Assembly (NCBI GenBank): GCA_017617415.1
Contig: JAFZWH010000075.1
Location: forward strand, 1-35,961
DNA from: Victivallales bacterium
Lineage (GTDB): Bacteria; Verrucomicrobiota; Lentisphaeria; Oligosphaerales; Oligosphaeraceae
Length of the DNA: 35,961 bases
Direction of reading: 5' to 3'
Below, one piece after another: positions 1 through 8,599 of the stretch. Position 1 is the stretch's first letter; each line of letters starts with the position of its first letter. The position numbers and the translations under genes are program-made. The notes under the pieces were generated by a model. It ran no database searches, was not told the DNA's origin, and worked only from the letters and a program-made list of their open reading frames with translations.

Positions 1-224
1 AACAAATCCACCAGATCCATCGATGGCTCAAAACACTTCTCTTGCCCCATCAGAACCTTTGACGGATAGGTGATGAAACGCTTGTGCCCGCAACGGATGA
101 GAATAACCGTGTCAATGCCCGTCGCCCGCATGCACGCGAAGTCGCGATCCCACTCCTTCTCGCCCCAGTTCTGATGCGGAATGTCGTGACTGATTTCATC
201 CAGAAAAGTCCCGGTGATTAACAT
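1..224 (-). CDS. DUF4434 protein, 5' part (runs off the left edge)
   Basis: Reading the minus strand from an ATG at 222-224 gives an open frame to the window edge (about 74 residues) beginning MLITGTFLDEISHDIPHQNW and continuing through GIDTVILIRCGHKRFITYPS. This matches my recollection of DUF4434 proteins, TIM-barrel glycoside-hydrolase-like proteins found in Lentisphaerae and some gut bacteria whose substrate is unknown. A clear Shine-Dalgarno GGAGG lies about eight bases before the ATG, which fixes the start. There is no signal peptide, so it is probably cytoplasmic. The C-terminal part with any catalytic residues is outside the window. Family placement rests on motif memory and is fairly firm; a specific activity cannot be given. 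Confidence 0.75.
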   Translation of the reverse strand, partial: MLITGTFLDEISHDIPHQNWGEKEWDRDFACMRATGIDTVILIRCGHKRFITYPSKVLMGQEKCFEPSMDLVDL

Positions 225-323
225 GGTCTTTACCTCCGCATGCCTTGCCTAAACTTTGGGATTTCTATCGTTAACATGCCTTGAAACTTTTTCCCACGAA
301 ACACACGAAAGACACGAAAGACA

Positions 324-643
324 GGGAATTATACAGTTGACTTGCCTAAAGCCATTTCCCGCGAAACACGCCTGCATCACGCCTGCCACCTGCGGACGCT
401 GCGTCCGCACGGTCTTGTCCATGCCGGTGAAGACGCCGGACGCGCAGCGGACGGCGGAGTGCCCCGGGCGAGACGGCCGAAAGGTTTCCCTTTCGAGCTG
501 TCAATGGCCGGGCACCAGCTCGTGCGAAGCATGGCGGCTTCACCCGGCATGGATTTCGCGTGTTTCGCGTGTTTCGCGGGAAACACCACCCGACAACCTT
601 CTGCTGTCGGAAACCACAATGGCAAGTTAATGGTATAATTGCC
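324..643. repeat. MITE-like element, family 1, copy A (long form)
   Basis: The left end GGGAATTATACAGTTGACTT at 324 and the right end at 621-643 are imperfect inverted repeats of about 23 bp. The same ends, and the same inner flanks (AAGCCATTTCCCGC on the left, CAACCTTCTGCTG on the right), recur at 32084-32197. This copy carries about 200 extra bases in the central loop, bounded by an inverted repeat (CCCGCGAAACACG at 358 and its complement near 567). Nine-base tandem repeats lie just outside it (ACGAAAGAC type, about 296-322) and inside it (TTTCGCGTG type, about 553-578). No transposase is encoded. Together with its flanks this accounts for the 456-bp gene-free gap. Confidence 0.7.
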
Positions 644-680
644 TAAACTTTGCGCAGCGTCGGGCTCCCGCGATTCGTGT

Positions 681-2024
681 TTACGGCTCGTGGAACGACT
701 CGTCCAGCCCCTTAATCAGTGGATAGATCAGATAGGTGATCAGCCGGCGGCGTCCGCATTTGATTTCGACTTCGGTCTTCATGCCGGGCAGAAGCGTAAA
801 ATCCGGCGGCGCATGACGAAGCTCTCCGCTGACGGAGAGTCGTGCGCGGTAGAAGGCATCATCCGTCCCCTCCTCCGTGCGTCCTCCCCGCTGGAAGGCA
901 TCTGGCGAGATGTCCAGCACTGTTCCGTCCAGCGTGCCGTGGCGCTGAAAGGGCAATGCCTCCAACTTGATGCGAGCATGAGCCCCACGCTGTACTCGGG
1001 CAATATCTCTTGGACGCAACTGCGCCTCGATTTCCCGCTCACCCTCCAAAGGCACCAGCGTCAAGAGCGCCTCCGCCTCGCCAACCGCGCCGCCCACGGG
1101 GAAGCCCGCCACGTCCAGAACCACAGCACGGCAGGGTGCTTTCATCGACACATAGCCCGCCAGGGCGCTGGCGCGTTCAAACTGCCGCCTCACGCCATCC
1201 AGTTCACGGCCGATCTCGACCAGCTTCTCGGCAATGGCGTTACGCCACTCTTCCTGAAAGGCGTCCTGCTCAGCCAAGATAGCCAACTCCTGATGGCCAT
1301 ATTCGTCAATCTGCCCTTGCAATTGCACGACCTCGGACTCACTTCTCATCCGCTCTACGGCAATCTCCAGCAGCTCTTTGTAGGAAGTGACCTGCTTTTC
1401 ATAGAGTCCCTGGTACATTCCTTCAATCTGCGAGACATTCTTCAAGATGTCCTGGTACTTGGCCAGGCTTCTTTCGGCGGACTCTCGCGCCGCCGCCACG
1501 CGCTCGCGGCTGCTCGAAAAGTAATGCATCCGCTCGGTGAAATAGCCACGGCGCTGACGCCAGATCTCCAGCTGGTGTTCGGCATGCGGTCCGGGCGTCG
1601 GCGTGAACTCCTCCGCACCGCGAAACTCGGCAGTATAACGCTCCTCCTCCGACTCCAGTACCGCCACCTCCGACTGCAAGCGCGCCAACTCGGCACGGGA
1701 CGGCGCGGGGTCGAATTCCACCAGCGTCGCGCCCTCTTCGACGACGTCGCCAGGGCGCACCGCCACGCGGCTGATCACCGCCGAGGCGTATGGCTTCATC
1801 ACAATCGAACCGTCCCGCGTCACCACCCGGCCGCTGGCGCGCACAAGGACATCCGTCTGCCCGATGCACGCCCAAGCCACAAACACCGCGACAATTAGTG
1901 CAATCAACGCGGTGCCGATACGCAGGTGGGCAGGCAGACGACGTTCTGAGATTTCTTCGGCGTCCGGCAGGAACTCAATTGCTCCCGGAGCGACTTTGGA
2001 TGGCTCTTTCTCAGACTGACTCAT
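681..2024 (-). CDS. HlyD-family membrane fusion protein of a type I secretion system
   Basis: This 447-residue protein is the periplasmic adaptor that links an inner-membrane ABC exporter to an outer-membrane channel. It has a short cytoplasmic N-terminus, one transmembrane segment at about residues 36-54 (IGTALIALIVAVFVAWACIG), then a lipoyl/barrel-sandwich half motif (ASGRVVTRDGSIVMKPYASA), a long coiled-coil hairpin rich in Glu, Arg and Ala (about 110-270), and the returning half motif and beta-barrel (APCRAVVLDVAGFPVGGAV). Length and order fit HlyD/LktD-type adaptors. It lies 35 bp downstream of the ABC transporter gene on the same strand and is surely co-transcribed with it. No TolC homologue and no obvious RTX or double-glycine substrate is visible nearby, so the cargo is unknown. 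Confidence 0.9.
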   Translation of the reverse strand: MSQSEKEPSKVAPGAIEFLPDAEEISERRLPAHLRIGTALIALIVAVFVAWACIGQTDVLVRASGRVVTRDGSIVMKPYASAVISRVAVRPGDVVEEGATLVEFDPAPSRAELARLQSEVAVLESEEERYTAEFRGAEEFTPTPGPHAEHQLEIWRQRRGYFTERMHYFSSSRERVAAARESAERSLAKYQDILKNVSQIEGMYQGLYEKQVTSYKELLEIAVERMRSESEVVQLQGQIDEYGHQELAILAEQDAFQEEWRNAIAEKLVEIGRELDGVRRQFERASALAGYVSMKAPCRAVVLDVAGFPVGGAVGEAEALLTLVPLEGEREIEAQLRPRDIARVQRGAHARIKLEALPFQRHGTLDGTVLDISPDAFQRGGRTEEGTDDAFYRARLSVSGELRHAPPDFTLLPGMKTEVEIKCGRRRLITYLIYPLIKGLDESFHEP

Positions 2025-2059
2025 GGAATGGATGCTTCCTATATTATGACCTGAAGACC

Positions 2060-4243
2060 TCAGTTCTCGGAGTGCTGTTGACGCCAGAACTGCCGGTAGA
2101 TTCCGTCGCGGGCGATGAGTTCGCGGTGGGTTCCGCAGTCGGCCATCCGGCCATTCTCCAACACCAGAATCTGGTCCGCATTGGCGACCATGCTCAAACG
2201 GTGCGAAACGATGATCAGCGTGCGTCCGCGAGCAATCACTCCGAGATTCTTGAGCACCTCCGCCTCGCTTTCGGGGTCAAGTGCGCTGGTCGCCTCGTCC
2301 AGAATCAAGAGTGGCGGATTGTTGAGAAGAGCACGCGCAATGGCCAGACGCTGGCGTTGACCACCAGAGAGATTCGATGCTCCTTCCTCCAAGACGGTAT
2401 CGTAGCCTTGCGGGAGCTTCTGGATGAACTCGTGCGCACCCGCCATCGCAGCGGCACGAAGCATTTCCTCGGCGGTGGCGGACGGGCGAGCCAGACAGAT
2501 GTTTTCGCGCACTGTCCCCTGGAAGAAGTGATTCTCCTGCAACACCACGCCAATGGAGGAGCGCAGATGCGCCTTCTCGATTTCGCGTAGGTCAACGCCG
2601 TCCAGCTTCACCAGCCCGTTCGTGGGATTGTGAAGTCCTTGCAGCAATTTGGTCAGCGTGGTCTTGCCGGAACCGGAGCGCCCCACGATGCCCAACACCT
2701 TGCCAGGCGGAAGTGTAAGACTCAGGTTCTCAAGCGCAGGTGGCAGTTCGGGCCGATAGCGGAAGGTCACATTCTCGAAACTCACTGCGCCACGCAAATT
2801 CGCATGGACACGCCCCGCATTGGGTTCAGCGGGCGTGTTCATCACCACGCCAAGCATCCTCACCGACAGCGCGGTCTGCTGATACTCGTGGATCAGCCCC
2901 ACCAGCCGCACCAGCGGCGAGGTCACGCGGCCAGCCAGCATCTGGAAAGCGATCAGCGCACCCACCGTAAGCTCTCCATGGAAGACCATCAGCGCACCCA
3001 TCCAGATGATGGCGATGCCCATTGCCGCCTCCAGGCACTGGCTCAGCGTGCGCGCAGTCAGCGAAATCTTTCCCACCGAGTAGTAGGCGTTCACCGCCGC
3101 CGCGCTGCGACGCCCCCACGTGCGCTCCTCCGAGGGCTCCAACGCCAGGCTCTTGACCGTCCGGATGCCGTGGATAGCCTCCACCAGACGACTCTGGCGC
3201 CGTCCCTCGGCGGAGTAGAGCGCGTCCAGCCGCCGTTGGAATGGCTTGACCAGCGAGGCCACCACCAGCGCCATTGCGGCAGTGAAGGCAAGTACCACCA
3301 GCGTCAGGCGCGTGCTATATAATAATAGGAATGGGAGGAAAAAAACCAGGCTGGCCAAGTCCAGCAGGGTAAAGAAGAGATTTCCCGAAAGGAAGCCACG
3401 GATCTTCTCGGTCTGCTGCATGTGCTTGAGAATCACGCCGGAGGGCACCTGCTCGAAGAATCCGATAGGCAGATGCACCATGTGCGCAAAGGTGCGCGTA
3501 GCGGTCGCGATGTCAATCTTGTTGGTGGCGAAGAGCAGCAAATGCCCCTTGAGGTATTCCAGCAGGGCATTGAAGAGAATCGCCGCCAGCACGCCCGCCC
3601 CCAGCACATTCAGCGTGGAGAGGCTCTGGTTCACCAGGACCTTGTCCACCACGTTCTGGAAGAAAAGCGGCGTCGCCAACGCCAAAAGGCTCAGCAGCAA
3701 CACCCCCAGCGCAATCTGCGCAAAAACACCTTTGAGCTGAAGGAAATATGGCAAAAACCAACGCAGACCGAAGGGTTGATTCTCGTCGGTCAATGCGTAA
3801 GTCCGCTTGAGCAGCAACGCCTTTCCCGTAAATTCCGCAGCCCACTCCTCGGATGTGACAAACCGGAAGTGCTCGCCGGGATGCTCCAGCGCCCACTGTG
3901 GATCCACCAACACCGCTTCGGAATCGCGGAGTCCGCAAAGAATGGCATAATGCCCTTCTTTCTTTTGCACCAACATGGGGAAGACTCGGGCGTAGCCGGC
4001 AAGCTTCTCCCATTTCAGCGTGGACTCTTTTGCCCGAAAGGAATGCTTCCTTGCAATGCGCGTCAGTTCTGTCAGCGATGGTTCGTCCACCGCCACGGCG
4101 TGCATGTGCATCAGTTCTCGAAGTTCGAGATCAAGGCCATGGTGGCGAGCAATCGCACACAACCCGAAAAGACCGCTATGCCGGGCACGTAGTTGTGCGA
4201 CATCTGTTGCACTCAGAGGTTGTTTTTCGTCAGTAGACATCAT
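2060..4243 (-). CDS. Type I secretion ABC transporter (permease-ATPase) with C39-like domain
   Basis: A 727-residue fused exporter. Residues about 10-150 form a peptidase-C39-like domain: the catalytic Cys position appears to be Ser (HSGLFGLCAIARHHG), while the His (GHYAIL) and the Asp (VLVDP) are kept, so it is probably a non-cleaving CLD as in HlyB rather than a leader peptidase. About 165-440 is a six-helix ABC transmembrane domain. The ATPase follows: Walker A GRSGSGKTT (Lys about 527), signature LSGGQRQRLAIARALL, Walker B LLILDEATSALD and H-loop IVSHRLS. The protein sits in the inner membrane and should pair with the HlyD protein encoded just downstream. Two ATGs are adjacent at the start; neither has a strong ribosome-binding site. 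The substrate is unknown. Confidence 0.93.
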   Translation of the reverse strand: MMSTDEKQPLSATDVAQLRARHSGLFGLCAIARHHGLDLELRELMHMHAVAVDEPSLTELTRIARKHSFRAKESTLKWEKLAGYARVFPMLVQKKEGHYAILCGLRDSEAVLVDPQWALEHPGEHFRFVTSEEWAAEFTGKALLLKRTYALTDENQPFGLRWFLPYFLQLKGVFAQIALGVLLLSLLALATPLFFQNVVDKVLVNQSLSTLNVLGAGVLAAILFNALLEYLKGHLLLFATNKIDIATATRTFAHMVHLPIGFFEQVPSGVILKHMQQTEKIRGFLSGNLFFTLLDLASLVFFLPFLLLYSTRLTLVVLAFTAAMALVVASLVKPFQRRLDALYSAEGRRQSRLVEAIHGIRTVKSLALEPSEERTWGRRSAAAVNAYYSVGKISLTARTLSQCLEAAMGIAIIWMGALMVFHGELTVGALIAFQMLAGRVTSPLVRLVGLIHEYQQTALSVRMLGVVMNTPAEPNAGRVHANLRGAVSFENVTFRYRPELPPALENLSLTLPPGKVLGIVGRSGSGKTTLTKLLQGLHNPTNGLVKLDGVDLREIEKAHLRSSIGVVLQENHFFQGTVRENICLARPSATAEEMLRAAAMAGAHEFIQKLPQGYDTVLEEGASNLSGGQRQRLAIARALLNNPPLLILDEATSALDPESEAEVLKNLGVIARGRTLIIVSHRLSMVANADQILVLENGRMADCGTHRELIARDGIYRQFWRQQHSEN

Positions 4244-4388
4244 TGCGTTCTTTTCTTCGTCCGTCCATCGTTCGGCGAATCGGTATTATTACTTTTGGCA
4301 TAAAATAACTGTACATAATTGGTTTGGCCCGTTTTTCCGTTGAAAAATGGAAATAAAGCTCGTGGTTTGGGTTCTTTAGCCATGCCAG

Positions 4389-7300
4389 CTACAATGCACG
4401 AGCCAACTTTGCCAAATCCACGCCGAACTGGAAAGGCACCAGTTTGACTGCCAAGCGATGCACGCCCGCGTGCAGGCGATACTGATAACGGGTATCCTCG
4501 CCACAGGTGGCGGTACCCAGACCGCGCTGCATGATGTCCAAAGAGAAGAAGGTCTCTGGTCGAGCTTCCAGCTCATTGATGTGTCTCGCCTGAAAGAGAT
4601 CGGCCGGGGTGAAATGCAATGCGGAGGCCTCCAATGACCGTCCGCAGGCGACCGCTAGCAGCCCGACCTTACCATTGTCCACCGCCGCAAAACGCACGCC
4701 CGTATGGTTGCCGGTTTCCTGCGGCTGCACATACGGGAAATATTGCTCGGTGACAGTGGTACGCCAGAGGCCGATGCGTCCGCCGGCCTGACGGTCGATG
4801 TAGGTCTCCTGCGGTCCGCAACCGAAATAAGTGAAATTCTCGAAGCACTTGGGAAGCGTCAGGACGATGCCCAGACGCGGGAGGTCTTCCAGCGCATCAG
4901 GCACTTGGAACTCGATTTCCAGCCCCAACACGCCATTGGATTCCATGCGCAAATTGCGACGTACCTGAATGACATCACCTGTCTTCATCGTAAATGCACT
5001 GGCGGCACGCAAAAGGAAGGCACCCTCCCCCATATCGCAGGAGAGTTTCCTCGTTGCCGTTTGTTTGAGATTCCAGAGATCCCATTTCTGATTCCAATGA
5101 AAAATACGGCGATTCGGACTCTCTGGAAGAATCTTGATGCCGTCATTGTCGGTGAGTCCACGGACAAACTGCTCACGCACTGGTGCGGCTAGCAGTTTCT
5201 GCCCCTGGTAGAGCCAGGTGTCCGGCAACGCATTGTCATCAAAATGAACCAGCGACTCGGGGTCGGCAAATGTATTATCTATGAATGTAACTTGTTTATT
5301 ATAAATTAATTGAATACTATTTCTTACCGCAGCCAGCAATGCCGTCAAGGCGAACTGCTGATGACCGACCTCGAAACCAGCCTCGGCCCACAGCGTCTTC
5401 TTGCGCAGTGTCGCGGTGAGGTTCAGGAAAACCTCTTGACCAGCCACCAGCGTGATTTTGGTCAACTCGTACGGCACATTCACCACTGCCGACTGCTGCG
5501 GGGCGATGGCGGAGGTTTCCGCATAGTCCAGCTTGCCCTTTTGGACAACCTTTCCGTCCACCTCGATGGTCCAAGAGAAATTCAGGTTGGCTAGTTTCGA
5601 GAAATAATTGTAGTTGGCAAGCTTCAGCCTCCCTCCGGCGAGGTTGTCCGCCTCGAAGGTGAAGGGCTGCGCGAGGAACTTATGCTCTTCGCAGGCGGGA
5701 TGCGGGGTGCGGTCGGGGAGAATCATCCCGTTGATGCAGAAATCGAAGTCGTTGGGCTGGTCGCCGTAGTCGCCGCCATAGCCCCAGAACTTGCGGCCCT
5801 TGGCGTCCTTCTCCAAGAGTCCCTGGTCAATCCAGTCCCAAATGTAGCCACCCTGGAAACGCGGCTGAGTCCGGAAGAGCTTGAAGTAGTCGCATAGTGC
5901 ACCGTTGGAATTTCCCATCGCGTGGGTATATTCGCAGAAGATCATCGGCCGCGGATCCTGCGGCATGACATTTTTAATCCAATGCTCCAACGTGTCGAAA
6001 TGCGGGTACATCGGCGAAACCACATCCACCAAATCCACATTCTCTACGCGGTCGGCGAAGTGCCGAATGTATTCGCAGTAGTGGACCAGCCGACTCTTGT
6101 CGTAGTGGTGCGCCCAGCCGGAGAGCGCGGCGAAGTCGGCGTTCCAGCCAGCCTCGTTGCCCAGGCTCCACAGGTGAATGCAGGGGTTGTTCTTATAGAT
6201 GAGGACCATCCGCTGGAAGCGATCCATCATCGCGGGAATCCACAACGGGTCGTCTGTGAGGTGATCCTGATAGGCGTGGCATTCGATATTCGCCTCGCTG
6301 ATGACATACAATCCGTAGCGGTTCGCCAAGGCGACCAGCCGTTCGTCGTTCGGGTAGTGGCAGGTACGGATGGCATTGAAGTTGTGGCGCTTCATCAACC
6401 GGATGTCCGCCTCGATGTCCTGTGGCGTGACGGTCTTGCCAGTGACCTCGTTCACATCGTGACGATTGACGCCGAAGAATTTGACAGGCTGCCCATTGAT
6501 CTTGAGCATGCCATCCTCCAGCTTCACAGAGCGGAAGCCGATGTCGTCCCCCACGGCGTCGAGCGCCCTGCCCTTTTCGTCCAGCAGCACGGCGGTGATG
6601 CGGTAGAGATGCGGGGTCTCCGCGCTCCAGGGCTGGATGCTCGGCAGTTGGAATTCCGCCTCGGCGAAAGGCTGGAAACGCTCCGCCTCTGGGTACACAT
6701 ACTGTGTCCAGTTGTTGTAGAACGGCATCACCTGCGGCTTCTTCCAGAGCGCCTTTTTGCCGTCATAGAGTCGCACGGCGAAGGAGTAGCCCGCCGGAAT
6801 GAAGTGGTTCCCCGAGAAATTGGCCTCCAGACGTAGCTTGAGAACTCCCGTGGTGCCGTCCCCAGCCAGGCTGGTCTTGGCGAACATGTCATAGATGTGC
6901 GCCTTCGGACGATAGGCGAGATAGACGTCGCGGTAGATGCCGGCCATCCACCAGTGGTCCTGGTCCTCCAGGAACGAGCCGTCCGAATAGCGAATCACCA
7001 GCACCGCCAGGTCGTTGTCGCCCGCGTGGACAAATGGCGTGACGTCGAACTCCGAAGAGGTGCGGGAGTCCTTCATCATCCCCACGCATTCGCCGTTTAC
7101 ATAGACGAAGGCGCAACTCTCCACGCCGCCGAAGTGCAATACAACCGTCTCGAAACCCTTGCGCACCTTGAAGGTCCGGCGGTAGAGCCCCGTGGGATTC
7201 GCCTTCTGCGGAACGTATGGCGGCGTGTCCGTAAAAGGCATCACCACGTTGGTGTAGTGCGGGTGGTCGTAGCCCTGACGGGTCCAGTTGCCCGGAACCA

Positions 7301-7559
7301 CAATCGGCTTCGCTTTCTTGTCCGCCGAAATCGGCTTCGCCAACACGCCCAAATCCACCTCCTCCGGACGCCCGTAGTATCGGAACTGCCACTTGCCGTT
7401 CAGACTCTGGATGGACGGGCAGTCGAAGGGTTCGTAGGAGCCTTCGCGCGCGGACGCCTCGTCTTTCCACGAGAAGAGCGGCGAGCGGGAACGCAGGGCA
7501 TGGATTTGGGGAACGCGCGGATCTTCCCACAGGCGAGTGGTGAGGTCAAAGAGATTCAT
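4389..7559 (-). CDS. Glycoside hydrolase family 2 beta-galactosidase (LacZ type)
   Basis: A large LacZ-type enzyme of 1056 residues that hydrolyses terminal beta-galactosides. The ATG at 7557-7559 (MNLFDLTTRLWEDP) is preferred over an upstream in-frame ATG because it matches the usual LacZ N-terminus. Order: jelly-roll sugar-binding domain, Ig-like domain, TIM barrel with acid/base WSLGNEAG (Glu about 469) and nucleophile ICEYTHAMGNS (Glu about 543), then the C-terminal beta-gal small-chain region. Both catalytic glutamates and the WDW box are intact. There is no signal peptide, so it acts on imported oligosaccharides in the cytoplasm. It is last in a set with an AraC regulator and a GH110 alpha-galactosidase. 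A 152-bp gap upstream holds a TATAAT, so it may also have its own promoter. Confidence 0.95.
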   Translation of the reverse strand: MNLFDLTTRLWEDPRVPQIHALRSRSPLFSWKDEASAREGSYEPFDCPSIQSLNGKWQFRYYGRPEEVDLGVLAKPISADKKAKPIVVPGNWTRQGYDHPHYTNVVMPFTDTPPYVPQKANPTGLYRRTFKVRKGFETVVLHFGGVESCAFVYVNGECVGMMKDSRTSSEFDVTPFVHAGDNDLAVLVIRYSDGSFLEDQDHWWMAGIYRDVYLAYRPKAHIYDMFAKTSLAGDGTTGVLKLRLEANFSGNHFIPAGYSFAVRLYDGKKALWKKPQVMPFYNNWTQYVYPEAERFQPFAEAEFQLPSIQPWSAETPHLYRITAVLLDEKGRALDAVGDDIGFRSVKLEDGMLKINGQPVKFFGVNRHDVNEVTGKTVTPQDIEADIRLMKRHNFNAIRTCHYPNDERLVALANRYGLYVISEANIECHAYQDHLTDDPLWIPAMMDRFQRMVLIYKNNPCIHLWSLGNEAGWNADFAALSGWAHHYDKSRLVHYCEYIRHFADRVENVDLVDVVSPMYPHFDTLEHWIKNVMPQDPRPMIFCEYTHAMGNSNGALCDYFKLFRTQPRFQGGYIWDWIDQGLLEKDAKGRKFWGYGGDYGDQPNDFDFCINGMILPDRTPHPACEEHKFLAQPFTFEADNLAGGRLKLANYNYFSKLANLNFSWTIEVDGKVVQKGKLDYAETSAIAPQQSAVVNVPYELTKITLVAGQEVFLNLTATLRKKTLWAEAGFEVGHQQFALTALLAAVRNSIQLIYNKQVTFIDNTFADPESLVHFDDNALPDTWLYQGQKLLAAPVREQFVRGLTDNDGIKILPESPNRRIFHWNQKWDLWNLKQTATRKLSCDMGEGAFLLRAASAFTMKTGDVIQVRRNLRMESNGVLGLEIEFQVPDALEDLPRLGIVLTLPKCFENFTYFGCGPQETYIDRQAGGRIGLWRTTVTEQYFPYVQPQETGNHTGVRFAAVDNGKVGLLAVACGRSLEASALHFTPADLFQARHINELEARPETFFSLDIMQRGLGTATCGEDTRYQYRLHAGVHRLAVKLVPFQFGVDLAKLARAL

Positions 7560-7586
7560 TCGAAAAACAGGCTTACAGAATGGAAC

Positions 7587-7680
7587 GGGAATTATACCGT
7601 TAGATTTCCCAACGGCAGTCAAGGTCTATAGGGAATCTGCCCACGAAAAATTCGTGGGAAATGGCGTCAAGGCAAATTGA
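7587..7680. repeat. Partial or degenerate family 1 repeat with TATAAT box
   Basis: GGGAATTATACCGTTAG at 7587 resembles one terminus of the family 1 elements at 324 and 32084. A small hairpin (CCCACG, loop AAAAATT, CGTGGG; about 7638-7656) flanked by GAAATGGC resembles their centre read on the other strand. The second terminus is not convincing, so this is probably a decayed copy. Read toward the GH2 gene it places TATAAT about 30 bases before the ATG; the nearest TTGACT is about 21 bases farther up, longer than ideal, so promoter activity is only possible. Confidence 0.4.
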
Positions 7681-7711
7681 AATGCCAACTGTCATCACGC
7701 ATAACATAACG

Positions 7712-8593
7712 CTACTCATCGGGATTGAGGCGATGCCAGCGCGAGAAGGCGGAGTGGGATTTGAAACCCAGGTTGATGGCAAGGACCTTCTTGGGCTGGT
7801 TCTTGCCGTGCAGACGCAGATACTCGATGCGCAATCGGTTGATGTACTCATGGATAGTACACCCGACCTGCTTCTTGAAGAGCGGCTGGAAATGCGAGAC
7901 GCTGTAGCCCGCTATGGCCGCCAGTTTCCGAATGGTGATGTCCTTGCCCAGACCGGCATCCAGGTATTCCTTGACCAAGGAAATGGCGACATTGGGCGGC
8001 GAGGCGCTGGAAGGCGTGTTCTTCGCGCCTTGCGTCAGATAGATTTGCACGGCATTGAGGAATAGCAGATGGAGGCTGTAGGCCAATTTGTTGAGCGCCA
8101 GCTTGCGACGAATGCCAGTACTGGTGGCGGCCTCGTGCCAGCTGCTCTTGATCTGCTCAATCTGCTTGAAGTCCGTCGGAATGTGCAGGACGGTCATCAG
8201 CCCAGGAGGATTCTGAAGGCGGGAATGACCGGTCTGGCGGTCCATCTGGAGGGTGAACCAGAGCACGTCGCTCTGGTAGAGAATCAGATAGAGGTAAGTC
8301 CCGAAGTTGTCGGGTTCCTGCCCCTTGTCGTGTAGGTCGCCGAAATTGGCCAGAAGAATCGTGCCGGGAGTGAGGCGGTAGATTTTGCCATTGAGCCCAT
8401 AGTCCTCCTGCCCCGTCAGAACCATGTGCAGCTCCAACTTGTGGAAATGAACCTCCTGGTTGCGTTCATGCCACTTGCGCTTCTCGGGCGTGGGACGGAT
8501 GAGATGCTTGCTCGTATGGAAGGCAGTGATGAGGTCAAGCGGGTCACGCTCCAAAATGACCTTCGCAATTGCTTGGGCGGATACTTTAGCCAT
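7712..8593 (-). CDS. AraC-family transcriptional regulator
   Basis: A 293-residue regulator. The N-terminal half (about 30-140) is a cupin-like sugar-sensing domain (HFHKLELHMVLTGQEDYGLN, then LTPGTILLANFGDLHDKG). The C-terminal hundred residues are the double helix-turn-helix: KDITIRKLAAIAGYSVSHFQ for the first, then GCTIHEYINRLRIEYLRLHG and INLGFKSHSAFSRWHRLNPDE. The end is slightly shorter than usual: the segment between the last recognition helix and the terminal PxE appears compressed. The gene starts six bases after the GH110 stop codon, so it is co-transcribed with it and lies upstream of the GH2 gene. It most likely senses a galactoside or released sugar and controls this cluster. A self-complementary site at 10383-10405 is a possible target. 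Confidence 0.92.
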   Translation of the reverse strand: MAKVSAQAIAKVILERDPLDLITAFHTSKHLIRPTPEKRKWHERNQEVHFHKLELHMVLTGQEDYGLNGKIYRLTPGTILLANFGDLHDKGQEPDNFGTYLYLILYQSDVLWFTLQMDRQTGHSRLQNPPGLMTVLHIPTDFKQIEQIKSSWHEAATSTGIRRKLALNKLAYSLHLLFLNAVQIYLTQGAKNTPSSASPPNVAISLVKEYLDAGLGKDITIRKLAAIAGYSVSHFQPLFKKQVGCTIHEYINRLRIEYLRLHGKNQPKKVLAINLGFKSHSAFSRWHRLNPDE

Positions 8594-8599
8594 GGTTCG

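Noticed and set aside
256-638. Two overlapping plus-strand open frames in the left gap
   Set aside because: They lie inside the inverted-repeat element; the repeated Phe-Ala-Cys stretch comes from nine-base tandem repeats and there is no ribosome-binding site.
4320-4360. Hairpin CCGTTTTTC/GAAAAATGG after the GH2 gene as a terminator
   Set aside because: The stem is short and AT-rich with a mismatch and no following T run; I could not support it as a terminator.
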